The position numbers and the translations under genes were made by a program. From Burkholderiales bacterium (GTDB lineage Bacteria > Pseudomonadota > Gammaproteobacteria > Burkholderiales > Burkholderiaceae_C), in contig JAUVXK010000013.1 in NCBI GenBank assembly GCA_030603635.1, positions 1-39,463 on the forward strand: a stretch of 39,463 nucleotides of DNA, written 5' to 3'. Shown piece after piece: positions 23,998 through 32,215 of the stretch. Position 1 is the stretch's first letter; every line of letters starts with the position of its first letter. Under the pieces are notes generated by a model. It saw nothing but the letters and a program-made list of their open reading frames with translations, was not told the DNA's origin and searched no databases.

Positions 23998-24372
23998 TCA
24001 ACCGATGGGCGGTTTGAAGCCCGGTTGGCGATCGGCACTGGCCACGGGTTCGATTCGACCCGATGGGTTGCCGTGAACGGACAAAGGGGTGGTGAGCGGG
24101 GGCTGTGGGGTGAGCCCGAGGGCGTTGTGACAGACGTCGCACAGCAGGCAAATGCCGTGATGGGCGTGGTCACCCGTGGCGTCGTGGTGCGTCGGGTGCA
24201 TGGCGTCGGCGGTGACCGGAGCCGCAGAGTGATGTGCCTCATGGCCCATCTGGCAGGGGGTGTGCTGGGCCGGGGACTCGGGCGTTCCGGTTTTTTGCAG
24301 GGCCATGGCGTCCGCTGCCCAGAGCCGCCAGGGCAGGAGCACGATGAACAGGATGAGGACCCAGCGGCGCAT
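23998..24372 (-). CDS. Small exported His/Cys-rich protein of the copper cluster
   Basis: A 124-residue protein I cannot assign firmly to a family. It starts with a signal-like hydrophobic stretch ('RRWVLILFIVLLPWRLWAADA', cleavage probably near residue 21). The mature part is full of potential metal ligands: Cys40, Cys75, Cys78 and Cys81 (C-x2-C-x2-C in 'CLLCDVCHNA') and eleven His, many in clusters such as 'HEAHH', 'HPTHH' and 'DHAHH'. The tail is proline-rich. Its position at the head of the copper cluster supports a periplasmic copper-binding role. It recalls the small CxxC/His-rich proteins (DUF2946-like) often found beside copper genes, but that family call is tentative. Confidence 0.75.
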   Translation of the reverse strand: MRRWVLILFIVLLPWRLWAADAMALQKTGTPESPAQHTPCQMGHEAHHSAAPVTADAMHPTHHDATGDHAHHGICLLCDVCHNALGLTPQPPLTTPLSVHGNPSGRIEPVASADRQPGFKPPIG

Positions 24373-24396
24373 GTTCCAGAGATATCGGGGTGCCGC

Positions 24397-24690
24397 TTAA
24401 GTTCCCTGACCGACGGCCAGCCGCTGGGAAGCCTTGTCGATCCACAGCTGCAGGCTGTCGATGAGGTCCTGCTGGCTGAAGGAGCAGCTTTCCTCGGCAA
24501 ACAGTGCACTGGACTCCAGCCGGTCGAGCAGGTTGTGCCAGACATCGGTGAACGCCGGGGGCAGTGCCTGTAGCAGTTCGCTCGGCGGCTGACGGCTCGT
24601 CTGCAGGAACGCCGCGAGCGGCAGCGACCCATCCTGCAGGGCCAGGAGGCGATGCTGGAGTTCAGACAGGGCGCAAGCGTGGGCGTTCAC
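24397..24690 (-). CDS. Hypothetical 97-residue protein upstream of the copper cluster
   Basis: I do not recognise this protein. It is 97 residues, begins with GTG at 24690 (no other Met in the frame), lacks a signal peptide or membrane segment, and looks largely helical and acidic to neutral ('ALSELQHRLLALQDGSL', 'LQLWIDKASQRLAVG'). It contains two Cys (residues 6 and 69). It reads with the copper cluster, 24 bases ahead of the His/Cys-rich gene, and follows the MFS gene's side of the region by 16 bases (the MFS gene lies downstream of nothing it shares; its stop is at 24707). No clear Shine-Dalgarno sequence precedes the GTG. A copper-related or regulatory role would be a guess from position only. 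Confidence 0.6.
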   Translation of the reverse strand: MNAHACALSELQHRLLALQDGSLPLAAFLQTSRQPPSELLQALPPAFTDVWHNLLDRLESSALFAEESCSFSQQDLIDSLQLWIDKASQRLAVGQGT

Positions 24691-24706
24691 GGAGGGACAG
24701 GCAAGT

Positions 24707-25903
24707 TCAATGACGAATCGGGCCAGGGCGCTTCGGGCTCCAGCGCGGCAACAGGGTCAGGGCGCTGACGATCACGAACAGCGCTCCCAGCCAGGGCAGA
24801 TGCACGAAACCCACCCAGGGGATGGCCGCACCGCCGAGCGCCGCGCCCACGGCGGTGCCAATGTACACCATGGAGGCATTCACGCTCATGAGCATGGGGG
24901 TTTGCCCCTGCCCCATTTCGGCGATTCGCGACTGCTGTGGCGTCATCATCCCGAAGCCACAGACGGCCCAGAGGGTGAAGGCCATCATCGTCAGCCAGAG
25001 CTGCCCTGCCGTGAACGGAACCAGGAACATGCAGACCAGCAAGGTGTGGATTTGCCAGCGCAGTGCGCGGTGAGGCCCGAAGGTGTCGCTGGCCCAGCCC
25101 CCCAGCAGGGTACCCACCACACCGCCGGCACCGATGGCCATCAGCGACCAGCTCAGTTGCGTCGAGGTCAGGGGGTTCATGGCGAGCTGGATCGGCCCCA
25201 TGTAGGCAGACACGACAAAAATCCCACAGAAGTACAGCAGGGTCAGGCTGAGGGTCAGCATGACTTCGCGCTGACGCATCAGCGCCCCGATGCCGGCAAA
25301 ACCTTCACTGGCACCTCCTGCATGGCGGGGTACGCAGCGGGTGACCAGCACCCACATGATGAGACCAAAAGCCCCCACGGCGACCAGTGGCCAGCGCCAG
25401 CCATATTCGAGACCGAGCCAGGCTCCGAACGGCATACCCAGCACGTAGCTCAGGCTCATGCCCAGAAAGGTGCGCGACAGCGCCTTGCCGCGCTGACTGG
25501 GGGCGACCAGTGCCACGGCCACACCGGCGGCGACCGGGGTGAACACCGCTCCCATGCCCATGAGCACCCGCCCTGCCATGAGGGTGGACAGGTTGGGGGC
25601 CAGTGCGCTGACCCAGGCCCCCGCGGTGAACAGGCCCAGTGCCCACACCATCAGCCGCTGCCGAGCCCAGGCACCGGTTCGCCACATGATGAGCGGAGCC
25701 AGAAACGCGTTGGCCAGGGCGTAGGCGGTCATGGTTTGCCCAGCGGCGCTCACGCTCACGCCCAGCCCCTCGGACAGCGGCCCCAGGTAGCCGGAGAGCC
25801 CGAATGCCCCCGTGCCGATCACGAAGTTGCAGAACGCAAAAAGCCACAGCACCGGAGGCGGTGCCGTGGCAGGGGTTGGGGGTTCGGCGGTGCCGGCAGA
25901 CAT
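24707..25903 (-). CDS. MFS transporter, drug/sugar efflux type
   Basis: A 398-residue major-facilitator protein with about 12 membrane helices. Visible marks are the helix 1 region 'FCNFVIGTGAFGLSGYLGPLSE', 'AGRVLMGMGAVFTPVAAGVAVAL' in helix 4, and a loop 'GGWASDTFGPHRALRW' between the two halves that fits MFS motif A-like sequences. It resembles the AraJ/arabinose-efflux group of proton-driven exporters, and the substrate cannot be predicted. It reads toward the copper cluster with only 16 bases before the 97-residue gene, so co-transcription is possible. It lies 59 bases downstream of aapP on the same strand. Confidence 0.88.
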   Translation of the reverse strand: MSAGTAEPPTPATAPPPVLWLFAFCNFVIGTGAFGLSGYLGPLSEGLGVSVSAAGQTMTAYALANAFLAPLIMWRTGAWARQRLMVWALGLFTAGAWVSALAPNLSTLMAGRVLMGMGAVFTPVAAGVAVALVAPSQRGKALSRTFLGMSLSYVLGMPFGAWLGLEYGWRWPLVAVGAFGLIMWVLVTRCVPRHAGGASEGFAGIGALMRQREVMLTLSLTLLYFCGIFVVSAYMGPIQLAMNPLTSTQLSWSLMAIGAGGVVGTLLGGWASDTFGPHRALRWQIHTLLVCMFLVPFTAGQLWLTMMAFTLWAVCGFGMMTPQQSRIAEMGQGQTPMLMSVNASMVYIGTAVGAALGGAAIPWVGFVHLPWLGALFVIVSALTLLPRWSPKRPGPIRH

Positions 25904-25962
25904 CGACCGCCATCATAGGCGAGCCGTGCCGGCCTGGCTGGCACAGGCGCGACTCGTCCGGC

Positions 25963-26706
25963 TCAGTGGCCCAGGATCTTGGAGAGGAAGTCCCGGCTGC
26001 GCTCGTTCTGCGGGTTGTTGAAGAACTCGTTCGGCGTGTTCTGCTCGACGATCTGGCCCTGATCCATGAAGATCACCCGATCGGCCACGGCCTTGGCAAA
26101 GCCCATCTCGTGCGTCACGCACAGCATGGTGATGCCCTGGTTGGCCAGTTCGATCATCACGTCCAGCACCTCCTTGATCATCTCTGGGTCGAGGGCCGAG
26201 GTGGGCTCATCGAACAACATGATCTTGGGGGTGAGGCACAGCGCGCGCGCAATGGCCACGCGCTGCTGCTGGCCACCGGAAAGCTGCAGTGGGTACTTCT
26301 TCGCCTGTTCGGCGATACGCACCCGTTCCAACTGCTGCATGGCCCTTTCCTCGGCCTCTTTCTTCGGCACCTTGCCCACCCACATGGGGGAGAGGGTGAG
26401 GTTTTCCAGCACCGTCAGGTGCGGGAACAGGTTGAACTGCTGGAACACCATGCCCACTTCGCGCCGTACGCGGTCGATGGCCTTGATGTCGTCAGAGAGC
26501 TCGGTACCGTCCACGATGATCTGGCCCTGCTGGTGCTCTTCGAGCCGGTTCACGCAGCGGATCAGCGTGGACTTGCCCGACCCCGAGGGGCCGCAGATCA
26601 CGATGCGCTCACCCTTGGCCACGTCGAGGTTGACGTCACGCAGCACGTGGAAATCGTTGCCGTACCACTTGTTGACGTTCTTGAATTGAATGATGGGTTC
26701 TGACAT
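25963..26706 (-). CDS. aapP: ABC transporter ATPase for amino acids (AapP-like)
   Basis: A 247-residue polar-amino-acid ABC ATPase of the GlnQ/HisP/AapP group that powers the Aap importer. Walker A is 'GPSGSGKST' near residue 39, the signature is '[15 protein letters not shown]', Walker B is '[12 protein letters not shown]', and the H-loop is 'VTHEMGFA'. It is the last gene of the aapJQMP operon, 21 bases after aapM. In Rhizobium the same gene order encodes a general importer of acidic, basic and aliphatic L-amino acids; I infer a similar broad range here. Confidence 0.95.
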   Translation of the reverse strand: MSEPIIQFKNVNKWYGNDFHVLRDVNLDVAKGERIVICGPSGSGKSTLIRCVNRLEEHQQGQIIVDGTELSDDIKAIDRVRREVGMVFQQFNLFPHLTVLENLTLSPMWVGKVPKKEAEERAMQQLERVRIAEQAKKYPLQLSGGQQQRVAIARALCLTPKIMLFDEPTSALDPEMIKEVLDVMIELANQGITMLCVTHEMGFAKAVADRVIFMDQGQIVEQNTPNEFFNNPQNERSRDFLSKILGH

Positions 26707-26727
26707 GTTGGAGTCCTCGCGCCCGCC

Positions 26728-27831
26728 TCAGCGGGCCTTGCTCTTGACGAGTTGCTTTTCCACCCACAGGCTGTAGCGCGACATGGAAAAGCAGAAGGCA
26801 AAATAGACCAGAGTGATGAACAGGTAGGCCTCGATCTTGAACGGCCGCCAGACGGCGTCGGAGTTCAGGGCGATGCCCAGCGCACCGGTCAGTTCGTACA
26901 GCGAGACGATCGTGACCAGCGAGGTGTCCTTGAACACCGAGATGAAGTTGTTCATCATGCTCGGTACGGTCATGGCCAACGCCTGGGGCAGTACGATCTT
27001 GCGCTGGGTCTGCCAGTACGTCAGGCCCAGGGTGGCCGCAGCCTCGATCTGCCCCTTCGGGATGGCCTGCAGGCCGCCACGCACGATCTCGGCCATGTAG
27101 GCGGCCGCGAACAGCGTGATCCCGATCACCACCCGAACCAGCACGTCGACCGTCACGCCCTGGGGCATGAACAGCGGGAACATGAACGAGGCCATGAACA
27201 GGATCGAGATGAGTGGCACCCCACGGATCAGCTCGATGTAGGTGACGCAGATGCTGCGGATGATGGGCAGATGGCTGCGCCGGCCCAGGGCCACCACCAC
27301 CGACAGCGGAAAGGCCAGGAACAGCGAAAGCGTGGCCAGCATGACCGTCAGCGGCAGGCCGCCCCACATGTCGGAGCGCACGGGGGTGAGCCCGAACCAG
27401 CCGCCGCCCATGAGCACGAAGAACGCGCCCAGGATGCCGACCCACATCAGGGCCAGCCACGGTTTCCAGAAGAAGCGCATGCAGCTCAGCACGAGGCCGC
27501 TGACCAGAATCAGCGTGGCCAGGATCGGGCGCCAGTGCTCTTCATAGGGGAAGCGGCCCCAGAGGATCAGACGGTATTTTTCCGTCACGACGCCCCAGCA
27601 GGCACCCGAGCCGCGCACTTCCTGGCAGGCCGCCACGTCGGGCGAGAACACGGCGTTGAACAGGCCCCATTGGAACGCGCCGGGGACGATGTAGAGCGCC
27701 AGACCCAGCAGGAACAGGGTGGTCAGGGTGTTGGACGTGCTGCCAAACAGGTTGTTGCGTGCCCAGGCCACGAGCCCGGACTGTTTCACCGGGGAAGGGC
27801 GGGGCGCGATGGGGGTGAAGGTTTCGGCCAT
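26728..27831 (-). CDS. aapM: Amino-acid ABC transporter permease (AapM-like)
   Basis: A 367-residue inner-membrane permease of the His/Glu/Gln/Arg/opine family. A long N-terminal part, with a first helix near 30-50 and an extra periplasmic segment, is longer than in HisQ/GlnP permeases and typical of AapM. The EAA loop that contacts the ATPase is visible as 'AAATLGLTYWQTQRKIVLPQAL' with its neighbouring Gly. It starts 3 bases after aapQ ends, so translation is probably coupled. It pairs with AapQ as a heterodimer. Confidence 0.95.
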   Translation of the reverse strand: MAETFTPIAPRPSPVKQSGLVAWARNNLFGSTSNTLTTLFLLGLALYIVPGAFQWGLFNAVFSPDVAACQEVRGSGACWGVVTEKYRLILWGRFPYEEHWRPILATLILVSGLVLSCMRFFWKPWLALMWVGILGAFFVLMGGGWFGLTPVRSDMWGGLPLTVMLATLSLFLAFPLSVVVALGRRSHLPIIRSICVTYIELIRGVPLISILFMASFMFPLFMPQGVTVDVLVRVVIGITLFAAAYMAEIVRGGLQAIPKGQIEAAATLGLTYWQTQRKIVLPQALAMTVPSMMNNFISVFKDTSLVTIVSLYELTGALGIALNSDAVWRPFKIEAYLFITLVYFAFCFSMSRYSLWVEKQLVKSKAR

Positions 27832-27834
27832 GTT

Positions 27835-29019
27835 TCAGCGCTCCTTGATGGCCTTGCGGGCGTTGTACCAGTTCATGAAGACGGAGGTGGACAGCGAGGT
27901 GGAGAGGTACACCAGCATGATGATGGCGATGCATTCCACGGCGCGTCCGCTCTGGTTGATCGCGGTGTTGGCCACCGAGACCACGTCTGGGTAGCCCACG
28001 GCCACGGCCAGCGAGGAGTTCTTGGTCAGGTTCAGATACTGGTTGGTCAGAGGAGGAATGATCACGCGCAGGGCCTGCGGCAGCACCACCAGTTTCATGG
28101 TCTGTCGTGGTGTCAGTCCCAGGGCCGAAGCGGCTTCGGTCTGCCCGTGGCTGACCGACTGGATGCCGCTGCGCACCACCTCTGCCACGAAGGCGGCGGT
28201 GTAGGTGACCAGGCCGATGAGAACGGTGAGGAATTCGGGCGTGGCGCTGTAGCCGCCATCGACCATGAAGACCAGCTGTTCGGGCAGATCCCACTGTGTG
28301 GGCATGCCTCCAACCAGCCAACCGACCATGGCCAGCACGACCACCAGGGCCATGGGGACCCAGATCATGTCACCTTCCTGGCCGGTTTCCTCGAAGCGCT
28401 TGAACATGCGTTGACGCCAGACGACGGCGGCGGCCAGGCCGGCCAGGAGGCCCCAGAAGAGCCAGTTCCAGCCCACGCCGCTCGCCGGGACCGGCATGGA
28501 AAAGCCGCCTTTGCTGAGGAAGAACAGTTCCCACAGGTTCCAGGACTCGTTGGAGGGCGGCAGCACCTCCACCATGAACAGGTACCACATCAGGAGCTGC
28601 AGGAGCACGGGCACGTTGCGGAACAGTTCCACGTAGCCGTAGCAAAGCCCCCGGATCAGCCCGTTGCGGGAGAAGCGTCCCACACCAAGCAGAACGCCCA
28701 GCAGGGTGGTGAGGATGATCCCCAGGACCGCCACTTTCAGGGTGTTGAGCACGCCAACCCAGATGGCCTTGCCGTAGCTTTCGCTCGGGTTGTAGTCGAT
28801 CACCGTCTGGCCGATGTCGAAACCGGCCGGGGTGCTCAGGAAATCGAAGCCGCTCGGGATGCCCCGGGCCGCCATGTTGGTTTGTGTGTTGTGTGCCAGG
28901 AACCAGATCCCCAGGGCCACCAGGGCGAGTGCAATCGCCTGGAACAGCATGCCGCGGGTTGCGCGGCTGTTGAGGGACCAGCGGCTCGTGGTTGGGTGTG
29001 TTGGATGTGTCACCACCAC
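27835..29019 (-). CDS. aapQ: Amino-acid ABC transporter permease (AapQ-like)
   Basis: A 394-residue permease of the same family as AapM. It has an N-terminal helix (about 28-45), the large periplasmic region typical of AapQ and the EAA loop 'ASALGLTPRQTMKLVVLPQAL'. The start is one of three consecutive GTG codons (29019-29011), with GTGAGG just upstream as a possible ribosome-binding site; I give the first. It is separated from aapJ by a strong intrinsic terminator, so its expression depends on readthrough from aapJ or on a promoter I cannot see in the 79-base gap. Confidence 0.93.
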   Translation of the reverse strand: MVVTHPTHPTTSRWSLNSRATRGMLFQAIALALVALGIWFLAHNTQTNMAARGIPSGFDFLSTPAGFDIGQTVIDYNPSESYGKAIWVGVLNTLKVAVLGIILTTLLGVLLGVGRFSRNGLIRGLCYGYVELFRNVPVLLQLLMWYLFMVEVLPPSNESWNLWELFFLSKGGFSMPVPASGVGWNWLFWGLLAGLAAAVVWRQRMFKRFEETGQEGDMIWVPMALVVVLAMVGWLVGGMPTQWDLPEQLVFMVDGGYSATPEFLTVLIGLVTYTAAFVAEVVRSGIQSVSHGQTEAASALGLTPRQTMKLVVLPQALRVIIPPLTNQYLNLTKNSSLAVAVGYPDVVSVANTAINQSGRAVECIAIIMLVYLSTSLSTSVFMNWYNARKAIKER

Positions 29020-29048
29020 CTCACTGTCTGAATGTCATGTTCGGGAAC

Positions 29049-29084
29049 AAAAAAACCGGGACATGAGGAGCCATGTCCCGGTTT
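29049..29084 (-). terminator. Intrinsic terminator/attenuator between aapJ and aapQ
   Basis: On the minus strand a 10-bp perfect stem, CCGGGACATG and its complement CATGTCCCGG (29081-29072 with 29065-29056, loop GGCTCC or nearby), extended by A-T pairs, is followed by a run of seven T residues (29055-29049). It sits 15 bases after the aapJ stop. It would end most transcripts after aapJ, giving much more binding protein than permease, a common arrangement in ABC importer operons. Confidence 0.85.
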
Positions 29085-29098
29085 GGCGGTCACAGTGA

Positions 29099-30127
29099 TC
29101 AGCGGACCGGAGGGGCGTACATGGCGCCACCGTTGTTCCAGAGGTTGTTCAGGCCGCGCGGCAGGCCCAGCGGCTCGATGTTGCGCTTGTAGGACTCTCC
29201 GTAGTTGCCGACCGACTTGATGATGCGGTATGCCCAGTCCTTATCCAGGCCCAGCAGGCGACCGGTGTCCTCGTTGCCGGCTCCCAGCAGACGACGCACG
29301 CTCGGGTTGGTGGAAGAGGCCTTCATCTGGTCGACGTTGGCGCTGGTGATGCCCAGTTCCTCGGCTTCCAGCATGGCGTACAGCGCCCACTTGACGATGG
29401 CGAAGAACTCGTCGTCACCACGGCGCACGGCCGGGCCCAGCGGCTCTTTGGAGATCAGCTCGGGCAGGATCACGTGGTCGTCAGGGCGCTGGGCGTTGTT
29501 GGCGCGGTAGGCAGCCAGACCGGAGGCGTCAGTCGTGTAAACCTGGCAACGGCCACTGAAGTACGCGTTGGTGGCGGCGGCACTTTCGTTGAACACCACG
29601 GGACGCAGGTTCAGGTTGTTGGCGCGGGAGAAGTCGGTCAGGTTGAGCTCGGTGGTGGTGCCAGACTCGACGCAGACGGTGGCGCCACGCAGGTCCTTGG
29701 CGCTCTTCACGTTCAGGCTCTTGGGCACCATGAAGCCCTGGCCGTCGTAGAAGGTAATGCCGGTGAAGTGCAGGCCCAGCGAGGCGTCGCGGGTCAGCGT
29801 CCAGGTGGTGTTGCGCGACAGCATGTCGATTTCGCCGGACTGCAGGGCGGTGAAACGCTGCTGGGCGGTCAGGGGTACGTAGCGGACCTTGTTGGCATCG
29901 CCCAGGGCGGCGGCGGCAACGGCCTTGCAGACATCCACGTCGATGCCGCTCCAGCGGCCCTGGCTGTCGGCGGCCGAGAAACCGGGCAGGCCCTGGTGAA
30001 CACCGCACACGAGCGTGCCGCGGCTCTTGATGGCATCGAGGTCCTTGCCTGCGTGCGCGGGGGCCGCCAGCAGCGTGGCCGCGGTAGCGACGGCAGCAGA
30101 GGTGATCTTGAGCGTCTTGCGAATCAT
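29099..30127 (-). CDS. aapJ: Amino-acid ABC transporter substrate-binding protein (AapJ-like)
   Basis: A 342-residue periplasmic binding protein of the type 3 (SBP_bac_3) family. The signal peptide (about 1-25, 'IRKTLKITSAAVATAATLLAAPAHA') precedes 'RGTLVCGVHQGLPGFSAADSQG' and 'GIDVDVCKAVAAAALGD', which are typical of AapJ. The length exceeds that of HisJ/GlnH (about 240) because of the AapJ C-terminal extension ending 'GLPRGLNNLWNNGGAMYAPPVR'. The ATG at 30127 gives the signal peptide directly and has AAGGAA about 10 bases upstream; the open frame extends 39 codons further without signal character. It is the first gene of the operon. Confidence 0.95.
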   Translation of the reverse strand: MIRKTLKITSAAVATAATLLAAPAHAGKDLDAIKSRGTLVCGVHQGLPGFSAADSQGRWSGIDVDVCKAVAAAALGDANKVRYVPLTAQQRFTALQSGEIDMLSRNTTWTLTRDASLGLHFTGITFYDGQGFMVPKSLNVKSAKDLRGATVCVESGTTTELNLTDFSRANNLNLRPVVFNESAAATNAYFSGRCQVYTTDASGLAAYRANNAQRPDDHVILPELISKEPLGPAVRRGDDEFFAIVKWALYAMLEAEELGITSANVDQMKASSTNPSVRRLLGAGNEDTGRLLGLDKDWAYRIIKSVGNYGESYKRNIEPLGLPRGLNNLWNNGGAMYAPPVR

Positions 30128-30493
30128 GACTTGTGGTTCCTTCTGTTTCGTTGATACGGCCGCCACCCTCTTGGGGCTGTTGCGGCCTGCCTGAACTTTA
30201 GTGAAGTTGGCTTCGGAGAAGCATCGGGGTTTACCTGAGCCCACGATGAAAAATTTTCATGATGTGGCCGGCAAACCCGCATAAACACCCATGCAATCGG
30301 CATGCCAGATCAGACTGATGCCGAAATGGATCTGCGAATGCGGGCGCAATTGGTTCCTTGTGGCCGGCGTCTGGCCGTCTCATTCGAGACAAACCGGCGG
30401 GTTGGCCCGGTGTTCAGCGCCGCCACGCTGGATTAACCTGTCGCCGCTGCCGTGGCAGACCGCTGCGTCATGCACCAACAAGGAGACCGACGC
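30128..30493. other. Divergent intergenic region of aapJ and the acyl-CoA ligase gene
   Basis: A stretch of 366 bases with no convincing gene. It must contain the promoters of both aapJ (minus) and the ligase (plus), but I find no clear -35/-10 pair for either. The left half is less GC-rich and has a 13-bp palindrome at 30247-30259. The right end has AAGGAGA at 30479-30485 as the ligase ribosome-binding site. Confidence 0.5.
30247..30259. promoter_or_regulatory. AT-rich palindrome upstream of aapJ
   Basis: TGAAAA-A-TTTTCA is a perfect dyad around A30253, about 125 bases upstream of the aapJ start, inside an otherwise GC-rich region. It resembles half-site pairs bound by amino-acid regulators such as ArgR (TGAAT...ATTCA) but is one base shorter than the ARG box. 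A regulator-binding site is inferred only. Confidence 0.35.
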
Positions 30494-32206
30494 ATGCCCT
30501 CAACACAGGCCTTGCACCATGCGGTGTGGCCGCGCCGACTGCCGCACGCCATCACGGTGCCCCAGACCTCCCTCTGGTTCAACCTGGAAGCGAGTGCCAC
30601 CCGCTACCCGGACAAGCCCGCCACCGTGTTCTTCGATCAGGTGCTCAGCTATGCGCAACTCCGCGATGCCGCTTTGCGCATGGCCGCATGGCTGCACCGG
30701 CAGGGGGTACGCCCAGGCGACCGGGTGATCCTGCTGATGCAGAACTGTCCGCAGCACGTGATCGCCTACTACGGCATCCTGCGCGCCAACGCGGTGGTGG
30801 TGCCGGTCAATCCCATGAACAAGGCCGATGAGCTGGGGCACTACATCACCGACCCCGGGGCACGCGTGGCTGTCGTGGCGGCGGACCTGGCCGATGAGCT
30901 CCTCCAGGCCAGCCGGCGCCTGCCCGAGGGACAGCGTCTGCAGCGCGTGCTGTGCGCCCATTACGCCGACCTGATGCCAGCCGATGCGCTCGCCGGCGAG
31001 GCCATCGGCGTTCCGCCCGCCTGGCGCGAGTGGCTGGTCCGGCGCCATCCGTTGCCTGAGGTCCCGGGCGGGCAGGCCCACGACTGGGAGGAGGTCATGG
31101 CCTGTACGGCCGAGCCCCCCGCGCACACCGCTGGCCCCGATGATCTGGTGGTGTTGCCCTATACCAGCGGCACGACCGGTCTGCCCAAGGGTTGCATGCA
31201 CCCGCACCGCACCCTCATGCACAACGCCGTGGCCAGCACCTTGTGGGGCAACGGCACCGCGGAGAACGTGGCGCTCGTCGTGGTCCCCATGTTCCACATC
31301 ACCGGTATGGTCATCGGCATGCACGGCAACATCTACGCCGGGGCCACGATGGTGATCATGCCGCGCTGGGACCGTGAGCTGGCTGGTCGACTGATCTCGC
31401 GCTGGAAGGTGACCCACTGGGTCAACATCCCCACCATGATCATTGACCTGCTGGCCAGTCCGAACTTTGCCAGCCATGACCTCACCAGTCTCGCCTACAT
31501 CGGCGGTGGAGGCGCGGCCATGCCCCAGGCCGTGGCCCAGAAGCTGCTGGATCTCTATGGCCTGCGTTATGTCGAGGGCTATGGGCTCACCGAAACCGCA
31601 GCCCCTTCACACAACAACCCCCCGGACCATCCCAAACAGCAGTGCCTCGGCATTCCCTTCATCGGTACCGATGCGCGCATCGTGGACCCTGACACCCTGC
31701 AGGAGCGAACGGTGGGGTCGCAGGGCGAAATCGTGATCCATGGTCCCGAGGTGTTCGACGGCTACTGGCAGCGCCCCGACGCCACGGCCGCCGTGTTCTT
31801 CGAGTTGGATGGCAAGCGCTTCTTCCGCACCGGCGACCTGGGGCACATGGACGAGCAGGGCTATTTTTTCATCACCGATCGCCTCAAGCGCATGATCAAT
31901 GCCAGTGGCTACAAGGTGTGGCCGGCCGAGGTCGAAGCCCTGATGTTCAGGCACCCGGCCATTGCCGAAGCCTGCGTGATCGGTGTGCAGGATGCTTACC
32001 GTGGCGAGACGGTCAAGGCGGTGGTGGTGTTGCGGGCCGAGGCACGAGGGCAGGTGAGCGAGCAGGACATCATCGACTGGTGCCACGAGCACATGGCTGC
32101 CTACAAGGTGCCGCGCATGGTGGCGTTTTCCGAGGCGCTCCCCAAGAGCGGGAGCGGCAAGGTGATGTGGCGCCTGCTGCAGGAGGCCGAGGCCCGGGCG
32201 CGGTAA
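30494..32206 (+). CDS. Acyl-CoA synthetase (AMP-dependent, FadD-like)
   Basis: A 570-residue member of the ANL (acyl-adenylate) family that activates a carboxylic acid to its CoA ester with ATP. Motifs in order: the P-loop-like 'YTSGTTGLPKG', 'YVEGYGLTETA' (A5), 'RTGDLGHMDEQGYFFITDR' (A7-A8), 'KRMINASGYKVWPAEVEALM' (A8-A10 hinge) and the catalytic Lys in 'PKSGSGKVMWR' near the C-terminus. I chose the ATG at 30494 because AGGAGA lies 8 bases upstream; an upstream ATG at 30452 lacks this. Downstream are a small membrane protein and an AcuI-like acrylyl-CoA reductase, so the ligase may activate a short or unsaturated acid, although long-chain substrates are equally compatible with the sequence. 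Confidence 0.92.
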   Translation: MPSTQALHHAVWPRRLPHAITVPQTSLWFNLEASATRYPDKPATVFFDQVLSYAQLRDAALRMAAWLHRQGVRPGDRVILLMQNCPQHVIAYYGILRANAVVVPVNPMNKADELGHYITDPGARVAVVAADLADELLQASRRLPEGQRLQRVLCAHYADLMPADALAGEAIGVPPAWREWLVRRHPLPEVPGGQAHDWEEVMACTAEPPAHTAGPDDLVVLPYTSGTTGLPKGCMHPHRTLMHNAVASTLWGNGTAENVALVVVPMFHITGMVIGMHGNIYAGATMVIMPRWDRELAGRLISRWKVTHWVNIPTMIIDLLASPNFASHDLTSLAYIGGGGAAMPQAVAQKLLDLYGLRYVEGYGLTETAAPSHNNPPDHPKQQCLGIPFIGTDARIVDPDTLQERTVGSQGEIVIHGPEVFDGYWQRPDATAAVFFELDGKRFFRTGDLGHMDEQGYFFITDRLKRMINASGYKVWPAEVEALMFRHPAIAEACVIGVQDAYRGETVKAVVVLRAEARGQVSEQDIIDWCHEHMAAYKVPRMVAFSEALPKSGSGKVMWRLLQEAEARAR

Positions 32207-32215
32207 CATGACCGG

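Noticed and set aside
25904-25962. GTGCC...GGCAC inverted repeat between aapP and the MFS gene as a terminator
   Set aside because: The full stem would leave a one-base loop, the usable stem is short, and no T tract follows in the direction of transcription.
26752-29031. Open frame of about 760 codons on the plus strand opposite aapM and aapQ
   Set aside because: His/Gln/Asp-rich antisense frame, the expected mirror image of hydrophobic, GC-rich membrane-protein codons.
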